A DNA stretch of 64,000 nucleotides from JBJGXI01 sp045635475 (lineage in GTDB: Bacteria; Bacillota; Bacilli; Bacillales; Amphibacillaceae). The stretch lies in contig NZ_JBJGXI010000012.1 of the NCBI RefSeq assembly GCF_045635475.1, positions 46,488 to 110,487 on the forward strand, in the 5' to 3' direction. The position numbers were made by a program, and so were the translations under genes. Of this stretch, positions 60,225-64,000 are shown one piece after another. Below the pieces are notes generated by a model, which saw nothing but the letters and a program-made list of their open reading frames with translations, made no database searches and had not been told where the DNA came from. Position 1 is the first letter of the stretch. Every line of letters starts with the position of its first letter.

Positions 60225-60453
60225 AACTAAGAACCCCTTTTTCACTTCCAAGAGATCGTGCTGAACATTTGTTTCTAATCTTTATTTTTGTTCCTCTCCC
60301 AGAAAGAATATGTTTACTAGTGAGACATTCGTTGTTCATTATAAGACATTTTTGCATAATTGAAAAATATATTCCCCTTAAATTCAGAAAAAACACCATA
60401 ATTTTACCGTAAGTACATATTAAATTAATGAATATTCGATAATCACATGTAAT

Positions 60454-61233
60454 TTACTGAGCAATTCGTTCTTCAATGAATTTTTTTACTAGATGATTTA
60501 CGACTCTCCATTCTTTCGTAGGCAGCTGATGAAATGCGTTTCCGATCATCGCAATTTTAACATCTGGGCACACCTTATAATAGCGCTTATGGAAATGGAT
60601 CCAATGTGCATTCCCTCCATACAGTAATAAAATTGGCACTTTAATCATCGGAAGTTTTTCTACGCAATTAAAGTGTAGCGTTTGCAAATAAAATTGGTAC
60701 CAGTAGTGATGATTACTTTGCCTCATATGATCGAATAAAATTTCTCGGTACGCTTGATCATTGGAATGGCTGATTGCTAAAATTCTTGCTAAAGCTTCCG
60801 AATTTAGTTCAAATAAACGCATTCCTAAATTATATTCTAAATGTAATCCGATCGATTTTACGATCGGATATCCCCCTGATAATATGAGTGCGCTTGTCAT
60901 TTCTGGATATTTAATAGAAAACGACTGTGCGATCACTCCCCCTGCAGAATAACCAAAAATTACAGCTTTACCAATAGCTTCATGTTTTAAGATTTTTCTT
61001 ATTTCTTCCACATACATACTAACAATATCTTCTGCTAAACGAGAAGTGGATGCCCCGTGGCCGCTTAAATCTGGCGTAATAATTTGGAAATACTGGCGAA
61101 GTCTTTTTTGATTGTCAAACACCCTTCTCCCCATTCCTGGTGGATGAATGAAAATAATAGGGATGCCTTCCCCTTCTTGTTCATAATAGATGGTTCCGTT
61201 ATCAATTTGCACCTGATTCATTACGTTATTCAT
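60454..61233 (-). CDS. Alpha/beta hydrolase
   Basis: The 259-residue protein has the alpha/beta-hydrolase layout: an oxyanion HPPGMGRR motif near the N-terminus, DLSGHGAS, the nucleophile elbow GYSAGGV with its serine, and a late histidine in GNAFHQLP. The likely acid is in LLLYGGN. The substrate is unknown. The ATG at 61233 overlaps the stop of the FAD/Rieske gene upstream on the same strand (ATGAATAA), so the two are translationally coupled, suggesting a joint pathway. Confidence 0.8.
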   Translation of the reverse strand: MNNVMNQVQIDNGTIYYEQEGEGIPIIFIHPPGMGRRVFDNQKRLRQYFQIITPDLSGHGASTSRLAEDIVSMYVEEIRKILKHEAIGKAVIFGYSAGGVIAQSFSIKYPEMTSALILSGGYPIVKSIGLHLEYNLGMRLFELNSEALARILAISHSNDQAYREILFDHMRQSNHHYWYQFYLQTLHFNCVEKLPMIKVPILLLYGGNAHWIHFHKRYYKVCPDVKIAMIGNAFHQLPTKEWRVVNHLVKKFIEERIAQ

Positions 61234-62782
61234 CGTCCTTTCCATGTTTATACGCAAATTTCTTTAACGGTGTTTGTGCAGGACCTTCTATTACCTCTCC
61301 ATCAATTTTGAATCTAGATCCATGGCATGGGCAATCCCAAGTTCGGTCTCCTTGATTCCAATTCACTTCACATCCCAAATGTGTACAAGTCGTATCAACT
61401 AGATGTACTTCACCATCTTTATCCCGATATACACCTGTTCGATTACCATTTACACGGACAATGTTCCCTTCATCCTCTTTAATATCGTCAATCGTTAATG
61501 AAGTAAATTCCAATTTACCTTTTACCATCTGCTTCGATACATCTGCATTGATTTGCGCAAATTTTTTCAAATCTGGATCTGCGTGAAATCTAGAAGGCAA
61601 AAATAACTCTTGATAAGGATGCTTTCCATCTTTTATTAAAGCTGCAATCATTTGAGCAGCCGCTGTTCCATTAGTCATACCCCATTTTCGGTAACCGGTA
61701 GCTATTAATACCTCTGATTGATCCTGCGTTACTGGTCCTATATAAGGCACTTTATCTAACGTAGTCAGATCTTGTGCCGACCATCGAGATACAAATTGTT
61801 TGATTCCTATGTGTTGTTCCGCAAACTCTTGTAATGCCTGATAATGCTTTTCTGTTGATTCACCTTGGCCTGTTTTATGCTTTTCTCCTGCAATTAACCA
61901 TAACTGTTCACCGTTAAACGATGCAGAACGTAACGATCTTGTCGGCTCTTCTGCACTTATATACATTCCACCAGGGTATTCTTTTTCACCTTTTACAGCT
62001 ATTAAATAAGATCTTTCCGGATACATCCGAGAAAAATAATACCCTTGGCCACCGTAAAATGGAAAGTGAGAGGCTGCTACGACACGATCACAGATTACTC
62101 GTTTTCCTTCACGCGTAATAATGTTAGGATGATCGCTATTTTCTACATCGACAGCAGTAGTATTTTCATAAATCTGAGCCCCGTTTTCGGTAATATAGTT
62201 AACTAGAGCCATTAAATATTGTAGTGGATGAAATTGTGCCTGGTCTTTCATGGAGATAACAGATTTGACTGCAAACCCAAATGGAACGGAATCCGATAAC
62301 TCTCCTTTAATACCTAGCTTTTCATAGGCTTTCATTTCTTTATCCATTTTTTTAACATATTTATCAGAGCTCGTATAAACAAATGCATCCTGCCTCGTAA
62401 AATCACAGTCGATGTTATGCTCATCTATCGTATCTTTAATAAATTCAATCGCTTGGCTGTTTGTTTGATAATACATGCTTGCTTTTTCTTCACCAAGATG
62501 TTGAATCAGTTCATCATAAATTAATCCATGCTGGGCTGTAATTTTCGCAGTTGTGTGTCCAGTTGTGCCATTTAAAAGCTTACCAGAATCAAGTAATGCC
62601 ACTTTTAGTCCCTGCTTCACTAATAAGTATGCTGTAGTAATACCGGTGATCCCTCCACCGACAATCCCGACATCCACATGTATATTTTCCTTCAATGACT
62701 CAAAAGACGGAATCTCTACTGATTCTCGCCAATAAGACTCTGGAAACTCAGGCATACGTGCTAAATCTTTATCATTACTCAT
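61226..62782 (-). CDS. FAD-dependent oxidoreductase with C-terminal Rieske domain
   Basis: The 518-residue protein joins a DAO-type FAD domain (VDVGIVGGGITGITTAYLL near residue 35; GTTGHTTAKIT) to a C-terminal Rieske [2Fe-2S] domain. The cluster ligands are C466 and H468 (CTHLGC) and C484 and H487 (CPCHGS). This fusion is like the YhfW family of Bacillus; the substrate is probably an amine or glycine-type compound but is not established. The ATG has AGGAGG upstream. It is first in a two-gene operon with the hydrolase. Confidence 0.88.
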   Translation of the reverse strand: MSNDKDLARMPEFPESYWRESVEIPSFESLKENIHVDVGIVGGGITGITTAYLLVKQGLKVALLDSGKLLNGTTGHTTAKITAQHGLIYDELIQHLGEEKASMYYQTNSQAIEFIKDTIDEHNIDCDFTRQDAFVYTSSDKYVKKMDKEMKAYEKLGIKGELSDSVPFGFAVKSVISMKDQAQFHPLQYLMALVNYITENGAQIYENTTAVDVENSDHPNIITREGKRVICDRVVAASHFPFYGGQGYYFSRMYPERSYLIAVKGEKEYPGGMYISAEEPTRSLRSASFNGEQLWLIAGEKHKTGQGESTEKHYQALQEFAEQHIGIKQFVSRWSAQDLTTLDKVPYIGPVTQDQSEVLIATGYRKWGMTNGTAAAQMIAALIKDGKHPYQELFLPSRFHADPDLKKFAQINADVSKQMVKGKLEFTSLTIDDIKEDEGNIVRVNGNRTGVYRDKDGEVHLVDTTCTHLGCEVNWNQGDRTWDCPCHGSRFKIDGEVIEGPAQTPLKKFAYKHGKDDE

Positions 62783-63151
62783 AACTATTCCTCCTAGAAA
62801 CGAACTTTTATCTAGGTTTTGCTAGTAACGCTAATTTCATGTACTGTTTTATCTTTTGTTTCAAATTAAATAGCAAACCTTATGACGGCGTATCTCATCG
62901 ATACAATATTTCTAAAATTCATATTTCGGAATTGAATTTAACTTACCGAAAAACTGATCTTTTTCTGTTAACTCCATAGTAGTTTAACCCCTACGTCTCT
63001 TCCAGTTGTAACTAGTTCAGGTTACACTTCATTGTTTTAAAAAACGCTACGCTACATTAGTTTACCAAATTAATAAGAATGCAGTTTTTGCTAAATGCTC
63101 AATTTACATCATTAGAGGAAACCTAATTATATATGATGTATAATTAAATCA
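62783..63151. other. Gene-free spacer upstream of the acylphosphatase gene
   Basis: No ORF, terminator or riboswitch element that I can defend is present on either strand. It presumably holds the promoters of the divergent FAD/Rieske and acylphosphatase genes. Confidence 0.35.
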
Positions 63152-63180
63152 TTGAAGGTTATGTTTTGACTTAATATATA
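63152..63180 (+). promoter_or_regulatory. Putative promoter of the acylphosphatase gene
   Basis: TTGAAG (63152-63157) and TATATA (63175-63180) are separated by 17 bp, 30 nt upstream of the start codon. Confidence 0.45.
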
Positions 63181-63209
63181 TCGGATAAATAACGAATAGA
63201 GGTGATTTT

Positions 63210-63485
63210 ATGTTAAACGCACACATTATTGTAACCGGCATGGTTCAAGGTGTAGGATTTCGTTTTAATACACAGCAGCTTGCAACTGAGATTGGTGTAA
63301 ATGGTTGGGTTCGCAACCTTAATGACGGATCTGTTGAAATTGAAGTTGAAGGAGAAACAGAAGACGTAGAAGATTTCATAGAGGCTGTTAAAGAAGGGCC
63401 AAGCAAGTTTATTATGGTACATGATTTAAGCGTAACAACTTCAGAAGATATAAAAGGATATACTGATTTTGAAATAAAACTATAA
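63210..63485 (+). CDS. acyP: Acylphosphatase
   Basis: The 91-residue protein has the acylphosphatase signature: VQGVGFRFNTQQLA with the catalytic arginine, then GVNGWVRNLNDGSVEIEVEG with the catalytic asparagine. It hydrolyses acyl phosphates such as acetyl and carbamoyl phosphate in the cytoplasm. GAGGTG precedes the ATG. Length is typical. It lies 27 nt upstream of a truncated nucleotidyltransferase gene and may be cotranscribed with it. Confidence 0.93.
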   Translation: MLNAHIIVTGMVQGVGFRFNTQQLATEIGVNGWVRNLNDGSVEIEVEGETEDVEDFIEAVKEGPSKFIMVHDLSVTTSEDIKGYTDFEIKL

Positions 63486-63512
63486 TTATTTTGCCGATAA
63501 TTGGAGGAGAAT

Positions 63513-63758
63513 ATGGATGCACTAAAACAAGTTACAAAAGTAGTACAAGCTCTTGAAACCTATGATATAGCTTATGCACTTGGTGGAAGTGGGCTATTAT
63601 ATAGCTTAGGACTAACAAATGATGTCGGTGATTGGGATATTACTACGAATGAAACGAAGACAAAAGTAATACAGTCTATAGCTACTTCTGATTATGAAGC
63701 GTTAGCTTGTGGTGAATATCCGTACGGAACAAAATATAAAATCCCTAAATTGCAATAG
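63513..63758 (+). pseudogene. Nucleotidyltransferase-like gene truncated by an IS30-family element
   Basis: From the ATG at 63513 (GGAGGAG about 7 nt upstream) the frame begins MDALKQVTKVVQALETYDIA and has LGGSGLLYSLGLTNDVGDWD, the GGS and paired-aspartate pattern of a minimal nucleotidyltransferase. It ends abruptly at YGTKYKIPK followed by LQ and a stop only 81 codons on, with no C-terminal part. The sequence after this point belongs to the end of an IS30-type element, so the last residues and stop are probably IS-derived and the rest of the gene should lie beyond it. Confidence 0.6.
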
Positions 63759-63801
63759 TAAATGCAACACTCTTTGTGAAACCGCCATATAAGGTTTTCC
63801 T

Positions 63802-64000
63802 TTAATTTGTTGGTGTTGGGGCCTCGGCCCCAACACCAACAAATTTTGCGAACGCTTCAGATGGGGTCTGATAGTCTAATATTTTCCTGGGAAGTGTATT
63901 CATCCAGTTGGCGGCATCGTCAATTTTTTCATCAGCGTACTTATGGATAGGCTGCCCTTTCTTGATAAACTTCCGAATGAGCCCATTGTGTCGTTCATTC
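63802..64000 (-). CDS. IS30-family transposase, C-terminal part (truncated by window edge)
   Basis: The minus-strand frame is open from the window edge and reads ERHNGLIRKFIKKGQP, then WMNTLPRKILDYQTPSEAF, then a short tail ending at a stop at 63802. NErHNGlIR and LNxxPRKxLgyxTPxEaF are C-terminal hallmarks of DDE transposases of the IS30 family; the NG.IR region holds the catalytic glutamate neighbourhood. The last dozen codons coincide with a perfect palindrome. The remainder of the gene lies outside the window. Confidence 0.85.
   Translation of the reverse strand, partial: NERHNGLIRKFIKKGQPIHKYADEKIDDAANWMNTLPRKILDYQTPSEAFAKFVGVGAEAPTPTN
63804..63845. terminator. Perfect 20-bp palindrome at the transposase 3' end
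   Basis: 63804-63823 is exactly complementary to 63826-63845, with a 2-nt centre. The core is GC-rich and the arms end in AATT, so it can act as a terminator in either direction while still encoding the end of the transposase. It may stop outside transcription entering the element. Confidence 0.7.

Larger units (their letters stand above)
63752..64000 (-). mobile_element. IS30-family insertion sequence, right end (continues past window)
   Basis: The minus-strand frame to the window edge encodes the C-terminus of an IS30-type transposase. A boundary near the TTGCAATAG at 63752 is likely because the upstream nucleotidyltransferase gene breaks off there. The exact terminal inverted repeat cannot be set without the other end. 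Confidence 0.6.

Overview
The window looks like a stretch of chromosome from a low-GC, spore-forming Firmicute of the family Bacillaceae, in the Oceanobacillus/Virgibacillus/Gracilibacillus neighbourhood. Reasons: AT-rich coding, AAGGAGG-type ribosome binding sites, many TTG starts, T-rich intrinsic terminators, riboswitch-controlled biosynthesis, a glgBCDAP operon of the Bacillus type, a CsgA-like sporulation protein, and two families of GC-rich intergenic repeats of the sort common in these genera. The genus is inferred, not proven.

Layout. 1-2.9 kb: end of proB, proA and the Mn-dependent pyrophosphatase ppaC. 2.9-3.7 kb: decayed repeat-rich spacer. 3.7-9.5 kb: adenosine deaminase, threonine dehydratase, an AEC transporter, a composite GC-rich repeat carrying a nested miniature transposable element, a rhodanese and cysK. 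9.5-13.8 kb: ribonucleotide reductase operon (nrdE, nrdF, flavodoxin) behind a promoter with an NrdR-type box, a cobalamin riboswitch and a terminator. 13.8-17.4 kb: glycine-rich protein, VanZ-like protein, an unassigned structured RNA unit, a YqxD/YaiI-family protein, an M20 peptidase and CsgA. 17.4-18.8 kb: dapA under a lysine riboswitch on the minus strand. 18.9-28.8 kb: six-gene glycogen operon (glgB, glgC, glgD, glgA, glgP and a GH13 glycosidase). 29-35 kb: ATP-grasp protein, a second large repeat, sbcD-sbcC. 35-43 kb: DUF3298-like protein, nucleotidyltransferase, YeiH-type exporter with divergent LysR regulator, Fpg/Nei glycosylase plus endonuclease IV, zinc-ribbon protein, speD and small membrane proteins. 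43-44 kb: TPP riboswitch and tenA. 44.4-52.7 kb: two ABC export systems. 53-55 kb: second lysine riboswitch and an NhaC-family transporter. 55.3-58.9 kb: small accessory patch with a tyrosine recombinase, a quinone oxidoreductase and decayed phage/integrase pieces. 59-62.8 kb: glycosyltransferase, hydrolase and FAD/Rieske oxidoreductase on the minus strand. 63.2-64 kb: acylphosphatase, then a nucleotidyltransferase gene cut off by an IS30-family element that runs off the window.

The most unusual signal is in the glycogen operon. Three of its six genes (glgB, glgC and the terminal glycosidase) have no ATG, GTG or TTG at the expected N-terminus. Each instead has an isoleucine codon (ATT, ATT, ATC) 7-8 nt after a strong ribosome binding site, exactly where homologous proteins begin. 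This suggests operon-wide non-canonical initiation. Other items worth attention are the unassigned RNA at 15.07-15.24 kb with its own promoter and terminator, the stacked NrdR/cobalamin control of nrdEF, the ABC ATPase fused to an AbrB-like domain, and the nested MITE with a target duplication supported by an empty paralogous copy of its target.
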